In this document: positions 62,996 through 64,000 of the stretch, in pieces
Position numbering within the stretch: position 1 is the stretch's first letter
How the letters are laid out: every line of letters starts with the position of its first letter
NCBI GenBank assembly: GCA_015055865.1
Contig: SVHK01000002.1
Location: 1-64,000 of the forward strand
Direction of reading: 5' to 3'
Source: Clostridiales bacterium
GTDB taxonomy: Bacteria; Bacillota; Clostridia; Christensenellales; Borkfalkiaceae
DNA: 64,000 nucleotides
Made by a program: the position numbers and the translations under genes
The notes under the pieces: model-generated
Told to the model about the DNA's origin: nothing
The model's input: only the letters and a program-made list of their open reading frames with translations
Database searches by the model: none

Positions 62996-64000
62996 TTAGA
63001 AACGGAATTTTTTGCGCTTTAAAGCTTTACGCATTGAACAGTAGGGAATACTGATAACGAAAAGGATAAACACTGCGACGACTGCGAGAATACCCGACGA
63101 CGCGAAATGTAAAGTAAACATTTGCATTTCGGCAGAACCTTTGACGAATTGGAAAATTAAAGTCGGGGTAAGCCAAAGCAAAAGACCGGGAAGATGACCG
63201 AGCCATAAAGGCAATTTTAATTTAATGGAGTTATCTCTAAAGAATAATTTGAAGAGAATTTTAATGATGAGATATACCCAAGTAAAGATGGAAAATACAA
63301 GCACGAAAGCACTGATTTTAAGCGCAGTAGCGATAATCTCGGTTATATTTTCAGGGAGCAAGTCGTAAACCTTTTCCTTTACGTTTGCTTTAAGTTCTTG
63401 AACGGTTTCGCTGTCTTGTTGGGGTTCGACGCTTGCCGAAACGGGGTTTGCGGTAACCAATGCGCTATCGTCAGCCGGCGCAAGCGCGTCTAAACCGCCT
63501 AAAAGCAAGCTCGCAATAGCGTCTTCGATATTGATTTTACCGTCTTCGTTTTCAAATTGAGCAAGACCGTTTTGAATTGCGTCGCGGAGCGCGTCTTCGT
63601 CTACGTTATCAATAGCGCTAAACGCGTCGTCGTCTGTTTCTTTCAAGGAAGCTTTAATATTATCGAAAGTATCAAGAACGATTTCAGTTGCTTCTTCAGC
63701 GGTTTTTTCGCCACTTTGTAATGCGGTCGTTAAATCGTCTAATTGTGAATTAAACCATTCGTCGTCAAATTCGTAAGCGTTAAGTTTTTCTTGTATTTCG
63801 GCTTCCGAACCGTAACTACTCAACGCGGAGAAAATCGATTGTTTGGTTTGTTCTACGGCAATACTCTTTGCGATTTCAAGCGCAACGTTTTTAAGCACGG
63901 GCATTAAATTATCCACGATAGCGTCAACTTGTTCGTCAAGCAAAGCTTTTACGGGTTCCGACATATCGGGGTTGAGATTGCCTTGTTGGAAAAGTTGCGC
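62996..64000 (-). CDS. Membrane protein of unknown function, probably truncated by the window edge
   Basis: Track ORF starts at ATG 63964, but the frame stays open to 64000 (AQLFQQGNLNPD-MSEPVK). C-terminal hydrophobic helices; helical, acidic N-terminal region. Confidence 0.7.
   Translation of the reverse strand, partial: AQLFQQGNLNPDMSEPVKALLDEQVDAIVDNLMPVLKNVALEIAKSIAVEQTKQSIFSALSSYGSEAEIQEKLNAYEFDDEWFNSQLDDLTTALQSGEKTAEEATEIVLDTFDNIKASLKETDDDAFSAIDNVDEDALRDAIQNGLAQFENEDGKINIEDAIASLLLGGLDALAPADDSALVTANPVSASVEPQQDSETVQELKANVKEKVYDLLPENITEIIATALKISAFVLVFSIFTWVYLIIKILFKLFFRDNSIKLKLPLWLGHLPGLLLWLTPTLIFQFVKGSAEMQMFTLHFASSGILAVVAVFILFVISIPYCSMRKALKRKKFRF

Noticed and set aside
1-64000. Mobile elements, prophage, defence islands, tRNA or rRNA genes
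   Set aside because: No transposase, integrase, phage structural, restriction or cas signatures in the ORFs, and no tRNA- or rRNA-like sequence noticed in intergenic regions. A tRNAscan or Infernal search would be needed to be certain.

Overview
The window appears to be a chromosomal segment from a spore-forming, Clostridia-like Firmicute. That assignment is inference from gene content and order. It opens inside rpsC and runs through the end of the S10/spc/alpha ribosomal-protein cluster (rplP to rplQ, with secY, adk, map, infA, rpmJ and rpoA). After that come: a TetR-linked membrane-protein unit; uxaC; a complete Opp-type peptide ABC transporter; degV; L-serine dehydratase; galM; a LemA/DUF2207 envelope region; a putative lipoprotein with a DDETT-repeat tail; a Cys-rich small protein; a Dda/RecD-like helicase; a TtcA-like gene; yabP-yabQ-divIC; ppx/gppA; an M50-like protein; malQ; a maltose-type ABC transporter; a cation:proton antiporter; an NfnAB pair; two MFS transporters; a GH2 hydrolase; a PRTase; recX-birA-nnr; a nadD-yqeK fusion; rsfS; cwlD; mrnC-rlmB-sigH; and dnaX-ybaB-recR. 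I saw no rRNA, tRNA, CRISPR array, transposase or prophage module. The observations I rate highest are: (1) an exact 17-mer, GGGGCAGGTACGCGTTT, in three unrelated genes in three reading frames, within a wider strand-biased GGGGCAGG family; (2) a roughly 300-nt structured leader with its own consensus promoter upstream of rpsM; (3) a 17-Cys small protein whose upstream region shares a sporulation-type (sigma-E-like) promoter pattern with yabP; (4) three tandem hairpins between rplO and secY; and (5) a 26-bp near-perfect palindrome at the promoter of the TetR-containing unit. All calls come from reading the sequence by eye. No searches or folding programs were run.
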